A stretch of DNA of 55,123 bases from an uncultured Bacilli bacterium. Lineage in GTDB: Bacteria > Bacillota_I > Bacilli_A > RF39 > UBA660. Position numbers and translations under genes: made by a program. Below are positions 25,533 through 32,896 of the stretch, piece by piece (position 1 is the stretch's first letter; each line of letters begins with the position of its first letter). The DNA lies in NCBI GenBank assembly GCA_934098565.1, contig CAKOON010000007.1, positions 1 to 55,123 on the forward strand, written 5' to 3'. The notes under the pieces were generated by a model that saw nothing but the letters and a program-made list of their open reading frames with translations, had not been told where the DNA came from and ran no database searches.

Positions 25533-25883
25533 TTAGTCTTTAGGACTTAAGAATACAGTTACTAGAAAGGCAAAGATGATAGAAGCACTTATTCCTGCCG
25601 AAGTAGTTGTCAAAATATTAGTAAACATTCCTAAAATACCTTTAGTATGAAAGCCTTCCAAACAAGCTTGATAAAGAAGATTGCCAAAACTAGTAATCGG
25701 AACGCTAGATGCAACTCCGACATGAGAAACAAACCACGGATAAATGTTAAAGAAAGATAAAACGGCCCCTAGACTAACAAAAAGACTTGTAATATGACCG
25801 GGAGTCAATTTTGTATTATCCAAAATTATTTCACCTAAAAGACAAACAATACCACAGAACAAAAATGAATATAAATAAATCAT
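25533..25883 (-). CDS. spoVAE: Stage V sporulation protein AE (SpoVAE/AEb)
   Basis: 116 residues with three or four hydrophobic helices and the family's conserved blocks GEIILDNTKLTPGHITS and VASSVPITSFGN. SpoVAC and SpoVAEb form the membrane channel through which calcium dipicolinate passes into the forespore and out at germination. The start overlaps the end of spoVAD by four bases (ATGA). It is the last gene of a three-gene operon C-D-E, a minimal spoVA set as found in clostridia. Confidence 0.93.
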   Translation of the reverse strand: MIYLYSFLFCGIVCLLGEIILDNTKLTPGHITSLFVSLGAVLSFFNIYPWFVSHVGVASSVPITSFGNLLYQACLEGFHTKGILGMFTNILTTTSAGISASIIFAFLVTVFLSPKD

Positions 25884-26845
25884 AAAACCTCCAAGGAAAC
25901 GGCATGCGAGATAGCAGGTATTTCTTCATGTTGATTAACTAAAGTTTGTGAATGCAAAGCCCCAGTCGCCAGCAGTAAAATTTTTTTATACTTTTTACTA
26001 GGAATAATCTTACCAAAAAGGACTAAAGGTAGGCTAACTGGTCCCGAAGAACCTGCATTGTGAAAATCACTTTCTCTAAACAATAGTGAACCGGCGTCTT
26101 GATAATTTTCTAAAGTAAGATTATTCTTCTTTAAGACTTCTAAGAATAGTTTGGAACCTACACGTCCTAAGTCACCAGTTAAAATCAAATCATAGTCAGC
26201 GGGCGTTTCTTTAAAAAATTTTAAATGGTTAATTAGCGTCTCGGCAGCGGCCGGCGCCATCACGGCTCCCATATTATTAACATCAGTCTCTCCATAATTT
26301 ATGGCAGCCCCGATGGTACACTTACTTATTTTGATTTTTCCATTCGTACTTAAAAATACCCCTACACTGCCGGTAGCAGTCATAGTACTTCTTTTAAATC
26401 TAGGGGAACCATACTCAATGGGATAACGAAACTGACGTTCTGATACTTCGGTATGACTACTTGTTAAAGCAAGACCAGTCTTAATTTTTTTACTGTCAAT
26501 TAAATTAGATAGAATAATCAAGGACTCATTAAAACTAGCACAAGCTGAATAAACTCCTAAGTAGGAAAAAGGGTAACTTGCGGCGGTCATATTTAAAAGA
26601 CCCAGTTGATTAGAAAGTTCACCTCCAACTAATAAATCTAATTTAGTTTGTAAGTCATTTCTTTTTAAAAGATTATCAATAACCACTTTCTGCATTTTAG
26701 CTTCAGCTCGTTCATAAGTTTCCTCGCCAAAGTAATTGTCTTCAATAACTTGATTATACTTTTTAACTGTCCCTAAAGTCTCTTTTTTGGTCGCAATACT
26801 ATACCAGTCATTAATATAAACATTATTAAACTTAAAACTAACCAT
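25880..26845 (-). CDS. spoVAD: Stage V sporulation protein AD (SpoVAD)
   Basis: 321 residues of thiolase-like fold that binds dipicolinic acid in SpoVA complexes. Landmarks include NDWYSIATKKETLG near the N-terminus, GVYSACASFNESL (the position of the thiolase nucleophile), ATGSVGVFLS and TGDLGRVGS. The ATG overlaps spoVAC by eight bases, so the operon is translationally coupled. Length is close to the usual 335 or so. SpoVAD is peripheral on the forespore inner membrane and gates dipicolinate uptake. Confidence 0.94.
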   Translation of the reverse strand: MVSFKFNNVYINDWYSIATKKETLGTVKKYNQVIEDNYFGEETYERAEAKMQKVVIDNLLKRNDLQTKLDLLVGGELSNQLGLLNMTAASYPFSYLGVYSACASFNESLIILSNLIDSKKIKTGLALTSSHTEVSERQFRYPIEYGSPRFKRSTMTATGSVGVFLSTNGKIKISKCTIGAAINYGETDVNNMGAVMAPAAAETLINHLKFFKETPADYDLILTGDLGRVGSKLFLEVLKKNNLTLENYQDAGSLLFRESDFHNAGSSGPVSLPLVLFGKIIPSKKYKKILLLATGALHSQTLVNQHEEIPAISHAVSLEVL

Positions 26846-27275
26846 GAAAGAACACCACCTTGATAACCGTTAAAAAGAAAGCACTGATAATACCATATAG
26901 TAAAACAGAACCCGCAAGTTTAAAGACATTAGCACCCAGTCCGGTAATTAAACCATCTTTTTTATACTCAATACTAGCCGAAGTTACCGAATGAGCAAAC
27001 CCAGTAATGGGAATAATAAGACCACACCTCGTTTTACTAACCCAGGTATCAAAGAAACCTAAACCCGTACAAATACTTGATGTTAAAATAAGAATTAAAA
27101 GGGTCCAGATATTAGCATCTTTACTACTAACATTAAATTTCAAAAGGATATTAAAGATAAAACAAGACAAAATCCCGATTAAACCGCCAACACCAAAAGC
27201 AATTAAAGCATTTTTTAGTTTATCTTCACTAGGAGTATATTTTTTTACTAACTTTCGATATTCTTCTTTATTCAT
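26838..27275 (-). CDS. spoVAC: Stage V sporulation protein AC (SpoVAC)
   Basis: 145 residues: N-terminal charged segment MNKEEYRKLVKKYTP, then four hydrophobic helices with ITGFAHSVTSASIEYKKDG, strongly characteristic of SpoVAC, a mechanosensitive-type channel component. GGAGG lies nine bases before the ATG. A sigma-G-like promoter precedes it at 27293-27322, so the spoVA operon seems to have its own forespore promoter right after the sigF-like gene. Confidence 0.94.
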   Translation of the reverse strand: MNKEEYRKLVKKYTPSEDKLKNALIAFGVGGLIGILSCFIFNILLKFNVSSKDANIWTLLILILTSSICTGLGFFDTWVSKTRCGLIIPITGFAHSVTSASIEYKKDGLITGLGANVFKLAGSVLLYGIISAFFLTVIKVVFFHG

Positions 27276-27292
27276 AAAAAGACCTCCATAGT

Positions 27293-27322
27293 TATTATGG
27301 GGTCTAAAGATTATTTCTATAC
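27293..27322 (-). promoter_or_regulatory. Sigma-G-type promoter of the spoVA operon
   Basis: On the minus strand GTATA (27322-27318) and CATAATA (27299-27293) are separated by exactly 18 bases. The -10 fits CATnMTA fully and the -35 fits GMATR with one mismatch. The ribosome site and ATG of spoVAC follow. spoVA operons are sigma-G dependent in Bacillus subtilis. Confidence 0.7.
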
Positions 27323-27959
27323 TTAACTTAACGAAGTTTTTAATTTTTTTAGACTTTTAGAAAGACTACGAGAAATACTTACTTGAGACATATTAAACAT
27401 ATTAGCTAATTCTTCTTGCGTATAATCATTAAAGTAACGAAGGACTATTATTTCTCTATCAGGACTATCTAAAGTACTAATGATAGCTTTTAAATCTAAT
27501 AAAGCATCTAAGTCTAAAGATTTACTAGAAAGGGAGTTATAAAGAGTTGTATCTTCATTTCTTATTTCATCTAAGCTGATGGTTGGGTCTAGGGATTTAA
27601 GAACTGAAGAGACGGTTTCCATATCAAGTTTTAAGTAAGAAGCAATTTTGGTAAGAGGAGTATCACATTTATAGAGTTGGTCTAAGTATTCTTTGGTTTT
27701 CAGAATTAATTTGGATAATTTTAGAGCTTCTCTAGGGAGGCATAATTAGTTTTCGACTCCGCACAAGTTCATACATTTCACCAAAAATATAGGTGTAAGC
27801 AAAACTGGAAAACTTAGTAGTACTGTCTTCCTTAAAATGTTGATAAGCCTTGAATAAACCAATTTTACCAACGTGATATAGTTCTTCTTTATCAACACCA
27901 TAAAAACTAGAAGCGATTTTTTTAATAAGGCCATCATAACTATTTAAGAGTTCATCCAT
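27323..27959 (-). CDS. sigF: Forespore sigma factor SigF-like, frame interrupted at CCC-TAG
   Basis: ATG 27959 opens 75 codons of a sigma-70 region 2 (DELLNSYDGLIKKI, YHVGKIGLFKAYQHFKED, FSSFAYTYIFGEM) and stops at TAG 27734-27732 after KLIMPP. Skipping one base (T 27734) continues REALKLSKLILKTKEYLDQL through region 3 and region 4 (YTQEELANMFNMSQVSISR) to TAA at 27323, giving one 211-residue protein without other disruption. A strand of ORF starting METV at 27622 is only the tail of this frame. Its position between dacF and spoVA matches sigF rather than sigG. The spoIIAA and spoIIAB genes are missing. The interruption may be a programmed +1 shift, a mutation or a sequencing error. Confidence 0.75.
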
Positions 27960-28008
27960 TTCATCACCCGAGTTAAGAATACTATAAAGTTATTCGATTT
28001 TAAAGAGG

Positions 28009-28015
28009 TTCGACA
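28009..28015 (-). promoter_or_regulatory. Spo0A box upstream of sigF
   Basis: TTCGACA on the plus strand (TGTCGAA on the minus) is an exact match to the 7-base Spo0A core TGNCGAA, about 50 bases before the sigF ATG. spoIIA is a Spo0A-activated operon in Bacillus subtilis. A short box can occur by chance. Confidence 0.45.
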
Positions 28016-28124
28016 AGACTTATAATATCTTTTAATATTCTGACATTTTTTGTTTACTTTGAACTTTTGAAATAAATAATTTGATGATTTTTATATTATG
28101 CTTGATGAATTTTAATACTCGCAT

Positions 28125-28208
28125 ATGTTTATGATTAGAAATAAAGAACCAAAGCAGTTTGGCTTATGGGAACAGTTTACGAGCCAAGTGGCTATGCCAG
28201 TGGTTTAA
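28125..28208 (+). pseudogene. Short relic ORF, possibly transposase N-terminus
   Basis: An ORF of 27 codons reading MFMIRNKEPKQFGLWEQF and ending after MPVV. The style resembles the opening of some insertion-sequence transposases, but it is too short to assign. It lies in a 365-base gene-free gap between sigF and the next gene, where spoIIA genes would be expected in relatives. Confidence 0.2.
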
Positions 28209-28223
28209 AAGAATTAGAGTAAA

Positions 28224-28252
28224 GTTAAGAATGTTGGTTCTTACTTTTTTCG
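28224..28252 (+). terminator. Terminator-like hairpin
   Basis: GTTAAGAA pairs with TTCTTAC around a short loop and is followed by six T. It is on the same strand as the relic ORF and may be its terminator. Confidence 0.5.
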
Positions 28253-28324
28253 TATTTCGGAGATTTTTTAGTTATCACTATTATTTAAAGACTTTTACCA
28301 GAGATAGTTTAGATATTTTGATTT

Positions 28325-29509
28325 TTAAAATTCTCTTAGATTGTCAAACCAATTAAACCAAGTATTGTAATCTATTTTTACTTTAGTGTTTTCCATAATG
28401 GTACATAAAGCCGTATAGATATCTTCCCTTTCAACAGTTTCAATATCTTTTAGCTTATTCATTTTCATAGTATAGCTTTCAATGGCTTGTTTTAATTCTT
28501 CCTCTGTTTGCGACTTCTTCACAGTTGCCAAACATTCTTTATAAATACGCATAGCCTTTTTACCATAGTCATTTTCCCAGTCCGTAAAAGGAATACCATA
28601 TTCGGTTTTAAACCATAGTTCATCACGTAAACCGCCAACATATATGTGTCTAAATTCTTTAGTCTTTTTTAACTTATTTACTTCTTTTCTCAAGATTGTC
28701 CCTCTTTCTTTTTCAATATCTTTAGCACAGAAATAAGTTAAATCTTTAAAAATGGCGATTGGTGGCAATCCAGATAAATTAGGAACATTCCAAAATCCAA
28801 GTTCTTTTAAATCTGTAAATTCGTTCAAATTTTCTAAATTGGTTAAATTTCCTAATAAGCTTAATTCTTCAATACCTTTAAATTGCTCAATACTGCAACA
28901 GTCAAGAGCGGCGCCATTTGGATTGGTGTCTATAGTAACTTTCTTTAAATTCTTGATATGTCCCCAATTGGGTAATTCATAAGTTGTGGAAATTTTTTCA
29001 TTACTAATATTAATCCAAAACCAGTAAACATTTCCCCAATCCTTAATAATCAAATTAGCGGGATTACCAGTATAAGTAAATTCTTTTTGATTAGGCCCAA
29101 ATTTTATAGTAATTTTATCATCTGTAATAATTCTTAAAGTATCAATCTTTGAATTAGTCAAATCAATATCAGCGGCTTTTAATGGATGCCAACTAAAACC
29201 GATTTTTCTCGACTTTGACCATTTAATAAAAGATAAATCATTCCCCGTATAATAAACAGAACGTATTAAGTTATCATTATTATCAGGATAGTTTATATCT
29301 AAACATTCCCAGTTAATAGTATCATCAGGATTAACCCAAACTTTAATGTCATTTTTATCAATACCCTTAACTCCAATAGTCAGATAAGCTTCACCAGGGT
29401 ATATCATAAATTCTCTAGTCTCATTATTAACTAGATTAGTTTTAACTTTAAGAGCAGTAAAATATTCTCCTAATTTTACTCTGTCTACTTCCGTTTTAAT
29501 CTTTATCAT
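28325..29509 (-). CDS. Leucine-rich-repeat-like protein of unknown function
   Basis: Starting at ATG 29509, which follows AGGTGA, the protein has about 394 residues. The N-terminal 190 are beta-rich (LTIGVKGIDKNDIKVWVNPD). In the middle, regularly spaced strands IKNLKKVTIDTN, FKGIEELSLLGNLTNLENL and FTDLKELGFWNVPNLSGL follow a leucine-rich-repeat rhythm of about 22 residues. The C-terminal part is helical with several tryptophans. No signal peptide. Not recognised; LRR proteins usually bind other proteins. It lies between mntP/dacF and sigF, where spoIIAA and spoIIAB sit in Bacillus, but shows no resemblance to either. Confidence 0.65.
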   Translation of the reverse strand: MIKIKTEVDRVKLGEYFTALKVKTNLVNNETREFMIYPGEAYLTIGVKGIDKNDIKVWVNPDDTINWECLDINYPDNNDNLIRSVYYTGNDLSFIKWSKSRKIGFSWHPLKAADIDLTNSKIDTLRIITDDKITIKFGPNQKEFTYTGNPANLIIKDWGNVYWFWINISNEKISTTYELPNWGHIKNLKKVTIDTNPNGAALDCCSIEQFKGIEELSLLGNLTNLENLNEFTDLKELGFWNVPNLSGLPPIAIFKDLTYFCAKDIEKERGTILRKEVNKLKKTKEFRHIYVGGLRDELWFKTEYGIPFTDWENDYGKKAMRIYKECLATVKKSQTEEELKQAIESYTMKMNKLKDIETVEREDIYTALCTIMENTKVKIDYNTWFNWFDNLREF

Positions 29510-29569
29510 ATGTATCACCTAAAAATATTTTACCATAGGTTAGATAAAAACACATAAGGATTAAGGTGT

Positions 29570-30094
29570 CTAAAAGATTAATATTTTTAAACCAATAACT
29601 ATTAAGATTAAGCCCCCTACTATCTCAGGTTTTCCTAGGATTTTTTGACCAAAGTAATAACCAAGATAAGGTCCTATAAAACACATAAGAAAAGTAATAA
29701 GACCAATTGAAATTAAGGCTATTAAAAGATTAACTTCTAAAAAAGCTAAGGATAAACCAACGGCAAAAGCATCAAGGGAAGTAGCAAATCCTAAGACAAG
29801 AATATTAGTCAAGTTAACTTTAGTCTCTTCTTTATTAAAAAGCATATTAATACCAATGAGACTTAAAATGATAAAAGAAATAAATTTAGTCAAAATAGTA
29901 ATACTAGGATTAAAGTTATAGGCTACTAAATAACCCAGAATAGGCATAATGATTTGGAAAAGGCTAAAAGTAACGGAAGTTGTTATAGGGACTTTGATTG
30001 GTATCTTAGGAAATTCAAGACCTAAGGTTATAGAAGCAACAAAGGCATCACAAGCAAGGCCAATACTAATTAAAATAATATCAATAATAGTCAT
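29570..30094 (-). CDS. mntP: Manganese efflux pump MntP
   Basis: 174 residues with six transmembrane helices in two repeats, each starting with the conserved acidic motif: IGLACDAFVASITLG and GFATSLDAFAVGLSL. These Asp residues are required for manganese export in MntP. The length fits the family (about 180-190). It begins two bases after the dacF stop, so it is cotranscribed with dacF. No yybP-ykoY-type leader is expected at this internal position. Confidence 0.88.
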   Translation of the reverse strand: MTIIDIILISIGLACDAFVASITLGLEFPKIPIKVPITTSVTFSLFQIIMPILGYLVAYNFNPSITILTKFISFIILSLIGINMLFNKEETKVNLTNILVLGFATSLDAFAVGLSLAFLEVNLLIALISIGLITFLMCFIGPYLGYYFGQKILGKPEIVGGLILIVIGLKILIF

Positions 30095-30095
30095 A

Positions 30096-31244
30096 CTATC
30101 TTATTAACTTTTTCCCTCTTATAATAGTTAGAAAGTTTTCGAAAACCATCTTAATAAAACTTGATTTAGTAATATCACTTTCTATAGTAACTTCTTCTTC
30201 TCTTACGATTAAGCCTTCATTATCTATAATTTCTACAGTTCCTATTTTAGCACCGGCTTTGATAGGAGCATTTAGTTTGTCAATTTTAAGATTATAAGTA
30301 TAGTTAGGACTATCCTTTTCTTTGCTGATTAATTCGGTAATATCTTTTTTAGCCACAATTTTAGCCGTCTTTTCCTTACTTTTATCAATATAGATATTTC
30401 CTAATTCTTGAGACTTACTGATAATCGTATTAAGTTTAAAGGAATTAAAAGCATAATTTAACATATTAGTCGTCTCACTACTTCTTAAGTCACTTGAAGG
30501 TTCGCCCATAACAACGGTTATATAGCGGATATTATTTTTCTTGGCAGTAGCGGTCAAACAGTAGCCAGCTTCTTTAGTATATCCGGTTTTCAAACCATCA
30601 ACCCCATCGTAGTATCTGGTTAATTTGTTGGTATTGACAAGCCAGGTTCTAGAGCCATCTGGTTTATTAAAGTAATCTTCATAAATGGATGTATATTGTA
30701 AAATTTTCTCATGACTAATTAAGTTAGCAGCAATAATGGCCATATCGTAAGCTGAACTATAATGATTGTCAGCGTGTAAGCCATGAGGATTGGCAAAATG
30801 GGTATCAGTAAGTCCTAAGTCGGCTACTTTCTGGTTCATCATGGATATAAAGTTTTCCACGCTGCCGCCAATATACTCGGCTAAGGCGACTGCCCCATCG
30901 TTAGCAGAAGCAATACTTACACCTTTAATGATTTCTTCAAGTCTAATGTTACTGTTTTCTTCTAAAAACATTTGAGATCCCCCCATCGAAGCAGCGACTT
31001 TCGAAATATGAACCATATCATCTAAAGAAATTTTACCATTATCAATGGCTTCAAAAGTTAAGAGTAAAGTCATCATTTTAGTCATCGAAGCTGGTTCTAA
31101 GTGTTCATGGCTATTCTTTTCAAAAATAATTTTATTAGTAGTTGGTTCCATAATAATCCCACTTTTAGCATTATTAGCTAAATCGAGAGCCGAAACAGCA
31201 AAAGGACAAATTAATAAAACAAGTAAAAAACATATCTTTTTCAT
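30096..31244 (-). CDS. dacF: D-alanyl-D-alanine carboxypeptidase (DacF-like)
   Basis: 382 residues, low-molecular-weight penicillin-binding protein of the S11 family. A signal peptide (about 1-19) is followed by the three active-site motifs: SMTK in EPASMTKMM (about 52-55), SAN in SIASANDGAV, and KTG in DGLKTGYTKEAG. A beta-rich PBP5_C-like domain and an amphipathic C-terminus (SFIKMVFENFLTIIRG) anchor it to the membrane. It trims D-Ala from peptidoglycan. Its place upstream of the sigF-spoVA locus matches dacF, a forespore-expressed gene adjacent to spoIIA in Bacillus. Confidence 0.88.
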   Translation of the reverse strand: MKKICFLLVLLICPFAVSALDLANNAKSGIIMEPTTNKIIFEKNSHEHLEPASMTKMMTLLLTFEAIDNGKISLDDMVHISKVAASMGGSQMFLEENSNIRLEEIIKGVSIASANDGAVALAEYIGGSVENFISMMNQKVADLGLTDTHFANPHGLHADNHYSSAYDMAIIAANLISHEKILQYTSIYEDYFNKPDGSRTWLVNTNKLTRYYDGVDGLKTGYTKEAGYCLTATAKKNNIRYITVVMGEPSSDLRSSETTNMLNYAFNSFKLNTIISKSQELGNIYIDKSKEKTAKIVAKKDITELISKEKDSPNYTYNLKIDKLNAPIKAGAKIGTVEIIDNEGLIVREEEVTIESDITKSSFIKMVFENFLTIIRGKKLIR

Positions 31245-31267
31245 AAATTACCTCTATTAAAATTTAT

Positions 31268-31305
31268 GAAAAAAAGAAGACTTTATTACTTTAAAGTGTC
31301 TTCTT
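31268..31305 (-). terminator. Terminator before dacF
   Basis: GAAGACTTTA pairs with TAAAGTGTCTTC with one mismatch; on the minus strand the stem is followed by T-rich sequence. It ends transcription of the gene at 31320. Confidence 0.65.
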
Positions 31306-31319
31306 TCCTTTCAATAAAA

Positions 31320-31703
31320 TTATTTTCTAGTAGTTAATTTCGTAAGAGTACGTTTTCTACCTAATCCAATTGTTTCCTTTGCAGCTTCGGTAACGATTAA
31401 ATTTTCTAATAATAATCTGTTATAAACAGCAGTAACAAACATATCAAATAAACTTCCATCACCAGTCGCAAAAATTTTCTCATGTGTTGAGCTTATCTTT
31501 TTGTTCTCAAAATCAATGGCACTTCCTACATACCATTTTACTTCTCGCTTGGTGATAGATTGTGGCATTTCATAAGCAAATCTAGTATTATAGCAAGCGT
31601 TAGGACGATCTTTATCAACAATTTTTTCTACTTCGGCAATTACGACATTAACAACGCCTAATAATCCTGTAAGGTCAACAAATTTTACTAAACATTTAGC
31701 CAA
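31320..31703 (-). CDS. Unknown protein, in frame after an amber codon
   Basis: 127 codons from TTG 31703, a weak start without a clear ribosome site. The same frame is open upstream through QSTEVPAISKADLAKC directly to the TAG that ends the gene at 31740, so the two ORFs are one frame interrupted by a single amber codon. The N-terminal hydrophobic stretch FVDLTGLLGVVNVVIAEVEK and a C-terminal basic part (GLGRKRTLTKLTTRK) are visible. Not recognised. It may be translated by readthrough, restart, or not at all if the upstream gene mutated. Confidence 0.4.
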   Translation of the reverse strand: MAKCLVKFVDLTGLLGVVNVVIAEVEKIVDKDRPNACYNTRFAYEMPQSITKREVKWYVGSAIDFENKKISSTHEKIFATGDGSLFDMFVTAVYNRLLLENLIVTEAAKETIGLGRKRTLTKLTTRK

Positions 31704-31739
31704 ATCTGCTTTACTAATTGCTGGAACTTCAGTACTTTG

Positions 31740-32303
31740 CTATTGAACTATATCATCATCTATAAATAATCTTTTTTGAATTTCATTCATAGTAGCATTA
31801 TCCAAACTAGAATCAATTACTTGATTAATTAAAATTCTTAAAGTGCCATCAGTAATATCTTTAAGTTTGTCTGTGTTTTTTAAAACCAATTTTGCACTTT
31901 CTTGGTAGGCTTGTTCTTCTCTTCTTAGTGCTTCTTTATTTTTAGCATTAACATAATCTTCTATTTCTTTAATGCTTGTAACTGGAATTGTTCCATAAAA
32001 TTTTTGAAGGCCTTTTTTTTCAATTCTCGCTTTAACATATCTTATTACCATTTCCAGTTTCAATTCTTCATCTTTGGTATTTATAATTTCATCAATTTCA
32101 GGTTCTAAGCCACATTTTATAAAGTATTCTGTAGGCCAGTCACAATTTTTCGCTTCTTCTTTTAAATAATTAGCAGCACAAGCAGATAACCCCCACCAAT
32201 AATTATCAACTTCAATTGAAAGATTTGATTTAACGTTTTCTACAAGTTCCAAATTCTGTATTGGTTTTGCTTTAACTTTCAAAGCATTCTTTTTATTTTC
32301 CAT
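31740..32303 (-). CDS. Unknown protein of an accessory operon
   Basis: 187 residues from ATG 32303, chosen over upstream codons because AGGGGG lies nine bases before it. Mostly helical and charged, with a DNYWWGLSACAANYLKEEAK segment and EIEDYVNAKNKEALRREE. No domain recognised; the style is that of phage or plasmid proteins. It ends at TAG 31740 and the frame continues in the next ORF. A promoter with a perfect TTGACA -35 and a small inverted repeat in the leader precede it. Confidence 0.55.
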   Translation of the reverse strand: MENKKNALKVKAKPIQNLELVENVKSNLSIEVDNYWWGLSACAANYLKEEAKNCDWPTEYFIKCGLEPEIDEIINTKDEELKLEMVIRYVKARIEKKGLQKFYGTIPVTSIKEIEDYVNAKNKEALRREEQAYQESAKLVLKNTDKLKDITDGTLRILINQVIDSSLDNATMNEIQKRLFIDDDIVQ

Positions 32304-32322
32304 ATAAAATATTTCCCCCTTA

Positions 32323-32377
32323 AGTGCATTTCGCACTGCTTGGGGATTGCTTTATCACGAAGTTTTCTTATTGTCAA
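32323..32377 (-). promoter_or_regulatory. Promoter with leader inverted repeat
   Basis: TTGACA (32377-32372) and TAAAGC (32354-32349) are 17 bases apart on the minus strand; the -10 is weak. Just downstream AGTGC-GAAAT-GCACT (32337-32323) forms a perfect 5-bp inverted repeat ahead of the ribosome site, a plausible operator or leader hairpin. Confidence 0.5.
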
Positions 32378-32457
32378 GCTTTTTTTACATTTCGTCAATG
32401 CCATTATTATATAGCCATTCGCATTATCACTTATTTCCTAATAGTTTATAAGATAGT

Positions 32458-32810
32458 CTAAATATTTTCCAACTTTTTCAAAAGGAATAAAAAAATTTCT
32501 TGATAAGTTTGAATAAGTTCTTTATTAACAATTGTATTAGCTACTCTTTTATTACACTCTAAAAACATTTGCCTCCCCTTGTAGCCACCCAAAAATAGAA
32601 ATAGTACAGTCTAAATGATTATTAATCTTCATTAATCTGGCTAATTCGCTATCACAATCGCATTCACTTGGTAATTTAGGATGCCAAAAAGAAACGATTA
32701 TGTCTACACCTTTATCCCTAAAATCAGATTGAACAAAAGAATTTTTTCAAATATTTGGCTTTCAAGACCGGAATTGGTATTAATTTTATAGGAAGATAAA
32801 GCAAGTTTGT
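32458..32810 (-). pseudogene. Decayed gene of unknown family
   Basis: The minus strand reads LALSSYKINTNSGLESQIFE, then after a one-base shift SFVQSDFRDKGVDIIVSFWH and continues open (about 95 codons) to TAG 32458. There is no start codon. It holds KLPSECDCDSELARLMK and a tryptophan-rich FGWLQGEANV segment, and looks like the C-terminal part of a protein I do not recognise. Confidence 0.4.
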
Positions 32811-32850
32811 GTTAAAATAAATGATATAGAGAAATATAGATAAAGGAGTT

Positions 32851-32887
32851 TTAAATACTAGATTACTCATACAAAATTAGTATTTAA
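32851..32887 (+). promoter_or_regulatory. Perfect inverted repeat between a ribosome site and the start codon
   Basis: TTAAATACTA (32851-32860) and TAGTATTTAA (32878-32887) are a perfect 10-bp inverted repeat with a 17-base loop. AAAGGAG lies immediately upstream (32843-32849) and the ATG 10 bases downstream. Folding would bring the ribosome site near the start. Confidence 0.5.
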
Positions 32888-32896
32888 GTAAAGTAT

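Noticed and set aside
27323..27622. ORF of 99 codons as an independent small sigma-like gene
   Set aside because: Its ATG is an internal Met of the sigF frame downstream of the frame break, and it lacks a ribosome site.
28159..28356. Plus-strand ORF of 65 codons between sigF and the LRR-like gene
   Set aside because: TTG start, runs through a terminator hairpin into the LRR gene, and the protein has no sensible pattern.
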